The notes under the pieces were generated by a model. The model ran no database searches. It saw nothing but the letters and a program-made list of their open reading frames with translations, and was not told the origin of the DNA. Shown here in pieces: positions 1 through 8,387 of a stretch of DNA of 44,211 nt; position 1 is the stretch's first letter, and the number at the start of each line of letters is the position of its first letter. This DNA comes from Desulfarculaceae bacterium (lineage in GTDB: Bacteria; Desulfobacterota; Desulfarculia; Desulfarculales; Desulfarculaceae): the NCBI GenBank assembly GCA_027067385.1, contig JAMOVV010000076.1, forward strand, positions 1 through 44,211. The letters are read 5' to 3'. A program made the position numbers and the translations under genes.

Positions 1-474
1 GAAGTCCACCTGCTCGAAGTAGCCGTGTACCACCTCCAGCCCGTGCTGGTGGCGCGCCCGCACCGCGAAGCTCTGGTCGTGGTCGATGCCCAGCACCCGC
101 CAGCCGGCGTCGGCCAGCTCGCGCAGGTCGTGGCCAAAGGCGCAGCCCACGCTCAGGGCGCTGGGCGGCGAGGAGAGCCGGGCGTCGGCCAGGTAGTCCA
201 GCAACCAGCGGGCGTGGCTGCGGCCATAGGTCCACAGCTTGTTGGAGCGCAGGTCCGCGGCAAAACCACCTCTCTGGCGGGCGCTGTCCAGGGCGTCCAC
301 CGGGTAGGGGGCCACCGCCACCGTGTTGTCGATGAACACGCAGCCGCAGCCGCCGCAGCGGTAGTAGGTGTTGCCCAGGGGGTTGCGGTAATACTCCCGG
401 CCTTCGGCGCGGTCGCACACCGGGCACTGGTTGGGAGCCGGGCGAGACTCCTCAGCCTGGTTGGGCTTGGGCAT
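1..474 (-). CDS. Class I SAM-dependent methyltransferase with N-terminal zinc ribbon (3' part outside window)
   Basis: Only the first 158 codons are visible; the frame is open to the window edge, so it is absent from the ORF track. The N-terminus has a CPVC pair (residues 17-20) and a second Cys pair CGGC (40-43), a likely zinc ribbon as found in sugar or small-molecule methyltransferases of surface-glycan loci. The SAM-binding loop is LSVGCAFGHD (about 107-116), followed by the acidic strand end GIDHD (129-133). The ATG is preceded by AAAGGAGG at good spacing. It lies 33 nt after the stop of the surface-carbohydrate gene and is the last visible gene of the glycan operon, so it probably methylates a sugar or a glycan end. 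The methyl acceptor cannot be read from the sequence. Confidence 0.8.
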   Translation of the reverse strand, partial: MPKPNQAEESRPAPNQCPVCDRAEGREYYRNPLGNTYYRCGGCGCVFIDNTVAVAPYPVDALDSARQRGGFAADLRSNKLWTYGRSHARWLLDYLADARLSSPPSALSVGCAFGHDLRELADAGWRVLGIDHDQSFAVRARHQHGLEVVHGYFEQVDF

Positions 475-507
475 CGCGGTCCTCCTTTTGCTGGAGCTCA
501 CCGGGGC

Positions 508-2670
508 TCATTGCCGCAGGCCTGGCCGGCGGCTCTCGAAGCTCGGCGGAGTAACCACCCGGATATCACCAGCGGCTCGGCTGGAGCCGAAGCATTGCCG
601 GATGATCGCCAGGCGGGTGCGAATTTCCTGTTCGGTGGCGTTCTGCTCATAGGGGTCCCAGTTGGTGCGCCGCCCGGGGACAAACCTATCGCCGGGCATC
701 CTGAACGGCCGGGTCACCCGGCCGCGCAGTAGGGCATCGACGTGCTCCGCCGCTCGCTTGGTGGCCTTACCGTCGATGGGTCCGTAAAATTCCTTCTCCA
801 AGACCGCGATCATCTCCCGGTCGGCGTTGCTCCGGCCCAATTGAATCCCGGCTATGGCCTGCGCCAACTGCTCCGTAGTGTCCACGGCCGGGGCTACCCG
901 GGCGATGGGGGTCCACGCCGGATCGGGGTTCAAATAGCTCACCGAGGGTATCCCCAGAGAATGAGCCTCCAGGGCGGTATTGGAGCCGGCGTGGACGAGC
1001 AGATCAATTTGCGGCAATATCTCGACCATGTAGCCATCGAGTATCACCGGAATGTTCAGGCCGTTTTTCGCGAAGAACTCAAGATAGGCTTCGGCCTTTT
1101 CGCCGGGGTGCACCTTGACGATAAAATTCCACTGGTCGCCTATACCTTGATATAGTTCGTGGATCGCCCTCAACCAGCCCAAACGACATTTGATGTCCTG
1201 CTCCACGCGGCGTTTGATCTCTGGGATAGCCTGGCCCGACTTGTTTTTGCCAAACAAAGCCTCGGGCACCGCACCTTCGGGATCGCGGTCCGCCTTGGTC
1301 CAACGGGTGGCCCATAGCATGTTCTTTTTGGCCGGATCAATCCCATGGTTTCCGCAGAACTCCTCCCGGCGGGGTAGTTTCTCCCGCAGGTTGGGGATGA
1401 AATAAGGGTCCATGAGCATGCAGCCCACCGCCCGGGCCCGGGACTTTGGCAGATGACCCCGCTCCAAGGTGAAAGACAAACACTCCTGGTTGGAGAAAAA
1501 CTCCAGGTCCACCACCGGGCTATAGTCCCATCCGCCTATCCACCAACGTTTCTCGGTCTCGGAGCGCATCTCCCATTTCTCACGGGAATAGCCGGTCTCC
1601 TCTCGCCGGGCGACAGATATAATGTTCCTCTCCTTGGCGAACCTGGCCAGCCCCATGGCGTACTCGGTGGTGCGCGATCCCCAGATCACGACATCGGGCA
1701 GCAACTCCAAGATAGAATTTTCCGGCGAATCCAAAAGAGGACGGAAAAATACCTCGTACCCTTTTTCCTCCAGCCAATATCCCAGCAGCAAGTCGATATA
1801 CAGATCGCGCTGCTTACGGGGGATGAAGACCAGGATGCGTTTGCCTTGGCCCGAGGTGGCATGGGGTGGCAGACAGTGTCGGCGCAGTTGTTTAAGTTGG
1901 ACCCGCAGGGGATGGTCGTCCCCCAGGTGCTTCTCCAGGATCAGGAGGGAAGCGAACCATAAGCGGTCCTGGGACAGGTAGTGGTTTAACTGCTCGGGAA
2001 ATTGGCCTCCCCGGACCAGGGCCGGCAGATGACGTCTCAGTACGGCCGGGCCGAAGAAAGGGTCAATCTCCAACAGCCGCTCGGCCAACAACCGGCTTGG
2101 GCGGTCTTCCGGGGGGGGCCAGGCCAGTTGTTCAAAGTATTGGCTCGGTGGCTGATCCGTCACCTCCCCGCCCAACCTCTTGTGAATCAGCCAGAGAATG
2201 TCGGCGACCGCATGGCTGGACAGGGAGTCCCCGGCCATGTAATCACCGCAGACCAGGACCTCTCCCGGATAAACGCTGTCTTCACCGCCAGGCAATTGCC
2301 GCTCTTCACGCACCACGGTCCATAGACCCCATCCGGCCGCCAGGGACCGGGCGGTGCGCTCGCTCTGGTCCCGGAGCACCAAGGAGCCACGGGCCAAGTC
2401 CAGGATACCCTTGGCGCTGTAGGGCGCCAGGTCAAATCCTTTAAAGCAATCCAGCTCCGCCAGGCTGTCGACAACCACATAAACCAGATCGCATTCGTCC
2501 ATGGTCGCGGGGGAAACGTCCACTCCCCCGCTGAAGTGCTTCAGTTGCTCCTGGCGCCAATCCTGACCCGGCATGCGGCCTAAGAGACAGCTATGTCCCC
2601 GTTCGGCCAATTGAACCGCCAGAGAACACAGGGGATGGTCCAAGGTGTTGGTTACGATTAATATCTTCAC
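508..2670 (-). CDS. Large surface-carbohydrate biosynthesis protein, two domains
   Basis: A 720-residue protein. I place the start at a GTG (VKILIVTNTLDHP) with GGAG 8 nt upstream rather than at the longer ORF start, whose extra 34 residues look non-coding. The C-terminal half (from about residue 275, FIPRKQRDLYIDLL) resembles the 'surface carbohydrate biosynthesis protein' family, related in fold to CDP-glycerol glycerophosphotransferase and polysialyltransferase-like GT-B enzymes; LVHAGSNTALEAHSLGIPS near the C-terminus is the typical nucleotide-sugar-side motif. The first ~270 residues begin like a Rossmann-type domain and I do not recognise them. Base composition is visibly less GC-rich than the next upstream genes, suggesting a different origin. 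The role in glycan assembly or export of the operon's sugar is inferred; donor and acceptor are unknown. Confidence 0.6.
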   Translation of the reverse strand: MKILIVTNTLDHPLCSLAVQLAERGHSCLLGRMPGQDWRQEQLKHFSGGVDVSPATMDECDLVYVVVDSLAELDCFKGFDLAPYSAKGILDLARGSLVLRDQSERTARSLAAGWGLWTVVREERQLPGGEDSVYPGEVLVCGDYMAGDSLSSHAVADILWLIHKRLGGEVTDQPPSQYFEQLAWPPPEDRPSRLLAERLLEIDPFFGPAVLRRHLPALVRGGQFPEQLNHYLSQDRLWFASLLILEKHLGDDHPLRVQLKQLRRHCLPPHATSGQGKRILVFIPRKQRDLYIDLLLGYWLEEKGYEVFFRPLLDSPENSILELLPDVVIWGSRTTEYAMGLARFAKERNIISVARREETGYSREKWEMRSETEKRWWIGGWDYSPVVDLEFFSNQECLSFTLERGHLPKSRARAVGCMLMDPYFIPNLREKLPRREEFCGNHGIDPAKKNMLWATRWTKADRDPEGAVPEALFGKNKSGQAIPEIKRRVEQDIKCRLGWLRAIHELYQGIGDQWNFIVKVHPGEKAEAYLEFFAKNGLNIPVILDGYMVEILPQIDLLVHAGSNTALEAHSLGIPSVSYLNPDPAWTPIARVAPAVDTTEQLAQAIAGIQLGRSNADREMIAVLEKEFYGPIDGKATKRAAEHVDALLRGRVTRPFRMPGDRFVPGRRTNWDPYEQNATEQEIRTRLAIIRQCFGSSRAAGDIRVVTPPSFESRRPGLRQ

Positions 2671-2806
2671 GGTGTTTACTCCAGTGTTTTCCCTCGCGCT
2701 AGAAACACTCTCCGGCCGGCTCGGTATCAGCCGGACATATCCATTCGTTGCACACGCCGCCGGTAACCCCATTCCCCCCTGTTGCGTTTAGCCGACCACC
2801 GCCCGG

Positions 2807-4174
2807 TTATTCCGGTGATCCGGCCCAGTAGCCGGTGTCGGTCACGGGCAGAAAGTTTTGTCCGTCGCGCACCAGCAGCGCGGTGTCGGAGAACCCGGCC
2901 GGGTCGTTGGCCCCGATGCCGATGAACTTGATCATGCCCGGGTGGCGCAGGTGGTAGGCCCAGCGGGTCTGGCCCAGGCGCACGAAGTTCTGGTGGAAGA
3001 AGCGGTAGTCGTCGGTCATCAGGGCCAGGAAAGGCTCGCTGCCAAAGACCGGCCGTGAGCTCTCGGCCTTCACCTGGCCGTCCTGGTACCACAGCCTGAG
3101 CTGCAAGCCGCCATCTGGTTGGCGCCCCAACACCGCCCGGGCCGCCGCCACCGCGGTGGCGTTTTGCCAGCGCACCCCGGGGAACTCGGCGGCCACCTTT
3201 TTTACCAGGCGGTGGTAGCCCTCGGCCTCCGGGGCCAGGCGACGGAAGTCGTGGCTAAAGGCCGAGAGCACGGTGGGCCGGCCGGAGTCGGCCCGGACAA
3301 AGGCCTGGCGCACGTCTTCCTCGGTGAGGGTGTAGAGCCGGGTCTTGTAGCACAGGCTGCGGAACATGGTGCGGCGCAGGTTGCCCGGCCGCTCCAGGTC
3401 GTGGCCGTCGGGATGGTAGTGCGACCAGTCGTTGGGGGCCCGCAGCCAGAAGTCCACCTCGTCGCGCACCCGCTGGTCTTGGTCATAGTCGAACGACGGG
3501 GCGTGGTTGCTGAAGTCAAAGGGCAGCCAATTCTCCAGCCACAGGTTGGCGTCCCAGCGCTCCAGGCAATAGCCGGCCCGGTAGGCGGCCGGGAAGTGGC
3601 GATGCTCGATGATGTAGCGGCACAGTATCTGGTTGTACTCGTCGCAGGCGTGGAAGTTGGTCTCCTTGATGAAGGGATGGTCGTCCTTGCGGATCTGGTG
3701 GTAGTGCCAGTAGAAGCCGTCGAGCTCGAGGCTGTCGCGGTTGGTGAAGGCCTCGCGCAGGTTCACGTAGACCTGGCCGTAGCCAAAGAGACGCCGCCGC
3801 GGGTTGATCAGGGTGCCCACGTTGTCGAGCACGAACCAGCTCCAGCGGTAGGGCCCGCCCTGGGGATCGGCGTGCTGGTGGCGGAAGTCCTGGCTGGTGG
3901 CCTCCTGCACCGCCGCGGCGTAGGCCGCCTTGTCCGAGAGAAACTCGGTGGTGCTGAGGAAGTGGGCGATCTCGTCCTCGCGGCCGCCGGCCGGGGTCTG
4001 GCCGCGGGCGTAGGCCGCGATGACCCGCCCCAGGGCGCGGTAGTCGGCCGAGGTGTCGATGCCCAGGTCGTAGAGTTCATTGAGCCGCAGGGCGGTGGCC
4101 TTGGGCGATTGGTACAGGGGCCCCTCGGTGTCCACCGCGTGCACCACGTATAGCTGCTTGTCGTTATCGCTCAC
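2807..4174 (-). CDS. Polysaccharide deacetylase-like protein (uncertain)
   Basis: 455 residues from a GTG (SDNDKQLYVVHAVDTEG). I prefer this to the ORF-track GTG nine bases upstream because GAGAAGG sits 8 nt before it. The N-terminal strand ending in HAVDTEG resembles the metal or catalytic Asp motif of NodB-type deacetylases, AYRAGYCLE (middle) resembles their Arg motif, and FSHDFRRL near residue 310 could be the late His motif, but the rest is divergent. No signal peptide is seen, so it would act in the cytoplasm. It overlaps the preceding sulfotransferase gene by 11 nt, indicating translational coupling in the glycan operon. If active it may remove an acyl group from a sugar or lipid-linked glycan; this is inference and it could have another hydrolase function. 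Confidence 0.5.
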   Translation of the reverse strand: MSDNDKQLYVVHAVDTEGPLYQSPKATALRLNELYDLGIDTSADYRALGRVIAAYARGQTPAGGREDEIAHFLSTTEFLSDKAAYAAAVQEATSQDFRHQHADPQGGPYRWSWFVLDNVGTLINPRRRLFGYGQVYVNLREAFTNRDSLELDGFYWHYHQIRKDDHPFIKETNFHACDEYNQILCRYIIEHRHFPAAYRAGYCLERWDANLWLENWLPFDFSNHAPSFDYDQDQRVRDEVDFWLRAPNDWSHYHPDGHDLERPGNLRRTMFRSLCYKTRLYTLTEEDVRQAFVRADSGRPTVLSAFSHDFRRLAPEAEGYHRLVKKVAAEFPGVRWQNATAVAAARAVLGRQPDGGLQLRLWYQDGQVKAESSRPVFGSEPFLALMTDDYRFFHQNFVRLGQTRWAYHLRHPGMIKFIGIGANDPAGFSDTALLVRDGQNFLPVTDTGYWAGSPE

Positions 4175-5414
4175 GTCGATCACCTTCTCGGGTTGGGGTG
4201 GCGCCGGGGCCGCGGCCCTCGGCGGTTTCCAGCAAAGCCTTAAATACCTCCCGGGTCAAAAAGGCCCGCTCGATCAGCGGTCCCAGCCGGTCAAGCTCCA
4301 GACCCCGGCCGCGGTCCAGCAGGTCGTAGCGCAGCCGCTCCCGGGCCAGGGCCTCGGCGGTGTAGGCGGCCGAACAATCCATGGTGCGGGTTATCCAGCC
4401 GGCCAGTTCGTCGGCGGGCACCGCCGGCGGGTCCAGGATCAAATCCGCACCGGCCGCCGGCGGCCAGTCGCCGGTCAACTCGTAGTCCCACAGGAGCATC
4501 TCCGGGGCGCAGAGGAACTCGATGAGCTCGATCTCGCGCCGGGCCAGGGCCCCGCGCCAGCGCCGGCAGGTGGCCGGGTCAAAGCCGGCCGCGCCGCGTG
4601 CCTGGTAGGCGGTGTTCTGGCGCCAGGGCCGGCCCCGGCCATTGACAAAGCCGGCCGGGTCCACCATGGCCGGGTGCCAGTCCAGCTCCAGGAAGCGGCA
4701 GATGTCCTCGGTGGCGCCCACCGGGTCGGTGATGAGGTCTTCAAAGCGCAGGGCCAGGGTGCGCGCCCGCGCCGGCGAGGCCCCCCGGCCGTAGAGCCAG
4801 CCCAGGGCGGCCAGCTTGCGCCACTGGCGGCCCATGAACAGCCAGGGGTATTTTTCGGCCCGGTGCTTCTTGGAGGCGGCCACCCCGCGGGGGTCGCGGG
4901 TGAGGTAGATCACCTTGAGCTGGTCGTCGCTACGCAGCAGAGCCGGCACGAACTCGCCGGTCCAGACCTCCTTGATCCCGGCCACCGCGGTGTCCGGGCC
5001 GCCGTAGGCCCGGACCACCAGGGGCCACAGGCCGGCCAGCACCTGGCCGTAGGTCTCGCCGCCGAGCTGGTCCAGGTGGGGGGCCAGCCAGGGCGCGTAC
5101 TGGTCGTTGTCCGTGCACCAGCGCTGCATCAGGGCGCGCAGGCGCGCCAGTTCCTCGGCGTCGATGGCCACCTCCAGGTCGGCTTCCTGGATGCCGGTGA
5201 AGAGACGGCGGCGATCAAAATAATAGTCGTGCAGGGGCTCGTCAAAGTCGAAGCTGTGGCCCAGGCCCAGCTTGGCGGCCAGGGCGTTGCGCAGGAACTT
5301 GAAGAAGGGGAAGGCCCCGTCGCCGGCCAGGGCCACGGCCGGGTGGGCGTGCAGCATCCGCCCCAAAAGGGTAGTGCCCGACCTGAACATGCCTGTTACC
5401 AATACTCGTTTCAC
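4164..5414 (-). CDS. PAPS-dependent sulfotransferase family protein
   Basis: 416 residues from GTG (VKRVLVTGMFRSGTT) with GGGAGG about 10 nt upstream; the ORF-track start (33 nt earlier) has no ribosome site. The 5'-phosphosulfate loop is TGMFRSGTTLL at residues 7-17, and the 3'-phosphate motif YLTRDPRGVAASK is present mid-protein, both hallmarks of the sulfotransferase family that uses 3'-phosphoadenylyl sulfate. No transmembrane segment is evident. The gene sits between the CBS-nucleotidyltransferase and the deacetylase-like gene in the glycan operon, so the likely acceptor is a sugar hydroxyl or amino group of the surface or flagellar glycan. That would give a sulfated glycan; the acceptor is inferred only from context. 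Confidence 0.8.
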   Translation of the reverse strand: MKRVLVTGMFRSGTTLLGRMLHAHPAVALAGDGAFPFFKFLRNALAAKLGLGHSFDFDEPLHDYYFDRRRLFTGIQEADLEVAIDAEELARLRALMQRWCTDNDQYAPWLAPHLDQLGGETYGQVLAGLWPLVVRAYGGPDTAVAGIKEVWTGEFVPALLRSDDQLKVIYLTRDPRGVAASKKHRAEKYPWLFMGRQWRKLAALGWLYGRGASPARARTLALRFEDLITDPVGATEDICRFLELDWHPAMVDPAGFVNGRGRPWRQNTAYQARGAAGFDPATCRRWRGALARREIELIEFLCAPEMLLWDYELTGDWPPAAGADLILDPPAVPADELAGWITRTMDCSAAYTAEALARERLRYDLLDRGRGLELDRLGPLIERAFLTREVFKALLETAEGRGPGATPTREGDRRER

Positions 5415-5448
5415 CGGTCTTGACGCCTCCCGCTCGCCAACGCCCACC

Positions 5449-6498
5449 CTACATGTTGGCGCAGGCCCACTCGTAATTGTCCATGGTGCCCACGTCCAGC
5501 CAGAATTCGGTTATGGGAAAACAGGCCACCGCGCCGGGGTGGGCCTGGTTGATGCGGTCCAGGAAGTCGGGCATGTCGCAGTATCGCCCGCGCTCCATCA
5601 ACTCCAGGGCGCCGGGGTCGAAGACATAGATGCCGCAGTTGACCAGGAACTTCATCTCCGGCTTTTCCTCGATGGTCTCGTAGGCCGCCTTGTTCACCTT
5701 CACCACGCCGTAGGGAATCTTCACCACCTGGTTGCGCACGCACACGGTGGCCAGGTTGTTGCCGGTGGTGTGGTAGTTCATCAGGTGGTTGAAGTTGAGC
5801 TTGGTGAGCAGGTCTCCGTTGGTGACCATGAAGGGCCGGTCCAGGTCGCCGGGCAGCAGGGACAAGGGACCGGCGGTGCCCAAGGGCTGGTCCTCTTCCA
5901 GGTAATGTATCTCCACCCCCAGCTGGCTGCCGTCGCCGAAGTATTCCTTGATCACCGAGGCCAGGTAGTTGACCGAGAGGAACAGCCGCCGGAAGTTGTG
6001 GTCGATGAGCTTCTTGACGATTATCTCCAGCATGGGGATGCCGCCCACCGGCAGCATGGGCTTGGGCTTCTCCAGGGTGAGGGGGCGCAGGCGGGTGCCC
6101 ATGCCCCCGGCCAGGATGACCACCGAATCGGTGTAGCGCTGGGCCTGGCCCACGATGTCCTTGGTGTAATACAGGGCGGTAACCACCCCGTTTTCATCCA
6201 GCACCGGCATCCAGGAATGGAAGCGCCGCTTGGCCTTGTCCAGGATGTCCTGGAAGACGCAGTCCTCGCTGACAAAGGTGGGACAGGGGTTCATGACCTT
6301 TTGCAGGGGCTGGTCCACCCCCGCCCCCATGATGATGGCCTTGCGGATGTCGGAGTCCACCACGGTGCCCAACAGCCGCCTCTGGCCGTCCACCACCAAC
6401 ACCAGGCTGTTGCTCTTGTCGATGATCTTCATCGCCTCCAGCATGCTGGCGGTGGGCGGTTGCAGCAGCTCGGGATATTTACGCAGGTAGTTGAGCAT
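5449..6498 (-). CDS. ptmE: CBS-pair sugar-phosphate nucleotidyltransferase (PtmE-like)
   Basis: 349 residues; ATG preceded by AAGGA. Residues 1-115 form two CBS motifs (VVDSDIRKAI; PVLDENGVVTALY), and residues ~122-349 are a GlmU/RmlA-type nucleotidyltransferase with the signature AGGMGTRLRPLT and KPKPMLPV, then a TNGDLL metal/substrate motif. The same CBS plus nucleotidyltransferase architecture is known for Campylobacter jejuni PtmE, the glucosamine-1-phosphate guanylyltransferase of the GDP-dependent legionaminic acid route. Neighbouring PtmA- and LegB/LegC/LegI-like genes support that assignment. The CBS pair suggests allosteric control by an adenine nucleotide. A mannose- or glucose-1-phosphate nucleotidyltransferase for another branch remains possible. 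Confidence 0.75.
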   Translation of the reverse strand: MLNYLRKYPELLQPPTASMLEAMKIIDKSNSLVLVVDGQRRLLGTVVDSDIRKAIIMGAGVDQPLQKVMNPCPTFVSEDCVFQDILDKAKRRFHSWMPVLDENGVVTALYYTKDIVGQAQRYTDSVVILAGGMGTRLRPLTLEKPKPMLPVGGIPMLEIIVKKLIDHNFRRLFLSVNYLASVIKEYFGDGSQLGVEIHYLEEDQPLGTAGPLSLLPGDLDRPFMVTNGDLLTKLNFNHLMNYHTTGNNLATVCVRNQVVKIPYGVVKVNKAAYETIEEKPEMKFLVNCGIYVFDPGALELMERGRYCDMPDFLDRINQAHPGAVACFPITEFWLDVGTMDNYEWACANM

Positions 6499-6563
6499 TT
6501 GATTCCTTGTCCCTGGCTGGGCTCTCGCCGGCCGCTATCCGCCGGGCGGGCGAGGCCGTTTCC

Positions 6564-7313
6564 CTAGTCGTCAAAGGGCTGGTGCAGGTGCCGATTGGCC
6601 CGGCAGAGCCCCTGTTGGTCGCAAAAGTCGATGACCTCACGGTTGTCGAAGCGGTACCCCTTGATGGGCAAAAAGTGTTCGATCACCCGGCGCACCACCG
6701 CGAAGTCCTCAGGGTAGTCCACCGTTAAGAAGATATCGTCACGCGCCTGGCCCGGCGGGGGAGTGATCTTGGCGGTGGCGAAGCGCTCCGGCTCCATGGG
6801 CACGAAGCCGGCGGTGAGCCGGGACGGATCGGCCGTGGCCCAGTGGTCGTGGGCCGCTTGCAGGGCCTCGCGCTCGATCACCACCACCGAGGTGCCCATC
6901 ACCCAGCCGCGGCGGTGGGCCCCGGTGGTCACCTGCCACCGGCCGTCGCGGTGCACCTGCATGGCCAAGGCGACGCCGGCCGGGTCCACCAGGGGATCGT
7001 CGCCCTGCAGGCGGATGATGGTATCGACCCCGTAGTGCCGGGCCGCGCCCAAGAAGCGGGCCGCGATATCCTCGACCTCCCCGCGGTAGCAAGCCACCCC
7101 GGCGGCCTCGGCCAGGTCGGCGATGGGCTGGTCGTCCTCCCGGGTGGTGGTGGCGATGATCAGCCGGTAGCGCTCCAGCAGCCCGTGGGCCCGCAGCCGC
7201 TCTACCTGGTGGCGCAGCATGGGCCGGCCGGCCATGGGCGCGCAGACCTTGCCCGGCAGGCGGGTGGAGCCCATGCGGGCCTGGATGATCATGGCGGCGG
7301 TCTCCGACGGCAT
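6564..7313 (-). CDS. spsF: SpsF-type cytidylyltransferase
   Basis: 249 residues starting at MPSETAAM; the 580-aa ORF in the track is this gene plus an out-of-frame shadow of the upstream gene. GGGAG lies 9 nt before the ATG. The sequence MIIQARMGSTRLPGKV is the diagnostic N-terminus of the SpsF branch of the CTP-transferase 3 family, related to NeuA and KdsB; LQGDDPLVDP is the metal-binding strand. The gene follows the second NeuB paralogue by 20 nt. In that setting it is a plausible CMP activator for the product of that synthase, since no canonical NeuA/LegF is visible in the window. Substrate assignment is inference. Confidence 0.8.
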   Translation of the reverse strand: MPSETAAMIIQARMGSTRLPGKVCAPMAGRPMLRHQVERLRAHGLLERYRLIIATTTREDDQPIADLAEAAGVACYRGEVEDIAARFLGAARHYGVDTIIRLQGDDPLVDPAGVALAMQVHRDGRWQVTTGAHRRGWVMGTSVVVIEREALQAAHDHWATADPSRLTAGFVPMEPERFATAKITPPPGQARDDIFLTVDYPEDFAVVRRVIEHFLPIKGYRFDNREVIDFCDQQGLCRANRHLHQPFDD

Positions 7314-7333
7314 CACGGTCGTCTCCCCATGGC

Positions 7334-8383
7334 TCAAACCACCTCCCAGGTCACCGGCTGGTGCTTGGCCACCGGCCGGCGCAGGCGCCGGCCCAGCACC
7401 AGGTCCAGGTGCACCACCGAAATCCCCCGGTTGGGCTTGGCCAGGATCACCGCGTCGCTGTCGAGAACCTCGCCGGCGGCCAGGTCCCGGGCGGCGTAGA
7501 CGCCCCGGCGCCCGATGAAGCGCGGCAGGCTCATCTCCTCCACCTCGGTGCGGCGGCCCGAACCCAGGGAGCGCTCCAGGGCCCGCACCCGGGTCATGAA
7601 CTCGCCCAGTTCGCCCTCGAGCAGCGAAAAGACGTGCTCCGGCCCGGCGATGGTGCGGTCGCGGGTCACCGGCTTTTCGATCACCTCGGCCCCCAGGGCC
7701 AGGGCGGCCATGATCACGTCGCAGCCCGGGGTGTGGCACGACAGCCCCACCGGCGCGTCGAAGACCTGGCGCAGGGTGGTGATCATGCGCAGGTCGGTCT
7801 TCTCCGGCGGGGCGGGATAGCCGCTGGGGTTGTGCATGATGATCACCTGGTCCAGGCCGGCCTGGTTCAGGTTTATCACCGCCTGCTCCACCTCGTGGAT
7901 GAAGCTGCCGCCGGTGTCCAGGAACACCGGCCGGCCCAGGGAGGCCAGGTGGCGCTGCAGGGGATAGTTGGTCACGTCCGGGCTGGCCAGCTTGAAGGCG
8001 CAGACATCCAGCCGGTCGAAGAAGTCCGCCGCCCGGTTGGTGGCCACGGTGGGAAAAAACAAAATGCCGCAACGGTCGGCCTTGCGCTTGAGCCGGGCGT
8101 GGTCCTCCAGGCTCAGCTCCAGGCGCTTGAGCAGGTCGTAGTAGTTCTCCCGCACTTGGCCGGCGGCGGTGCCGTAGGTGTGCATCACCGTGCGGTCCAC
8201 CACCAACTCGTCGGCCTGGAAAGACTCCACCTTCACCGCGTCGGCCTCGGCTTCGGCCGCCCGTTCGATGAAACGCTCGGCCAGCTCTACGTTTTGCTCG
8301 TGGCACACCCCCAGCTCCACCACCACGAAGGCCTGGTGGCCACCGCCGATGGGCCGGCCGCCCACTGTCACCGTCTTGCTCAT
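7334..8383 (-). CDS. NeuB-family nonulosonate synthase paralogue 2
   Basis: 349 residues from ATG (MSKTVTVGG), four nt after the preceding stop; the track's longer form uses an unlikely TTG. NeuB-family enzymes condense phosphoenolpyruvate with a six-carbon amino sugar (or related aldose) to a nine-carbon 2-keto acid. The TIM-barrel part includes VVVELGVCHEQN, DAVKVESFQ and KLASPDVTNY, and GLSCHTPG; an antifreeze/SAF-like C-terminal region (RGVYAARDLAAGE) closes the active site. It differs clearly from the second NeuB of this operon (10441-11502), for example ELGVCHEQN in place of EIGANHNGD. Its neighbours, a DegT aminotransferase and SpsF, look like a dedicated sub-module. The exact sugar product is unknown. 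Confidence 0.8.
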   Translation of the reverse strand: MSKTVTVGGRPIGGGHQAFVVVELGVCHEQNVELAERFIERAAEAEADAVKVESFQADELVVDRTVMHTYGTAAGQVRENYYDLLKRLELSLEDHARLKRKADRCGILFFPTVATNRAADFFDRLDVCAFKLASPDVTNYPLQRHLASLGRPVFLDTGGSFIHEVEQAVINLNQAGLDQVIIMHNPSGYPAPPEKTDLRMITTLRQVFDAPVGLSCHTPGCDVIMAALALGAEVIEKPVTRDRTIAGPEHVFSLLEGELGEFMTRVRALERSLGSGRRTEVEEMSLPRFIGRRGVYAARDLAAGEVLDSDAVILAKPNRGISVVHLDLVLGRRLRRPVAKHQPVTWEVV

Positions 8384-8387
8384 AGAC

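Noticed and set aside
25-732. 235-aa plus-strand ORF at the left edge
   Set aside because: Antisense shadow of the methyltransferase and surface-carbohydrate genes; low-complexity Ala/Gly/Val composition typical of GC-rich antisense frames.
3119-6567. Long plus-strand ORFs of 344, 447 and 431 aa
   Set aside because: Antisense to well-supported minus-strand genes with recognised motifs; no family-like sequence.
6564-8306. 580-aa ORF given as one protein
   Set aside because: Its first ~330 residues are an out-of-frame reading of the NeuB paralogue; only the SpsF part from 7313 is real.
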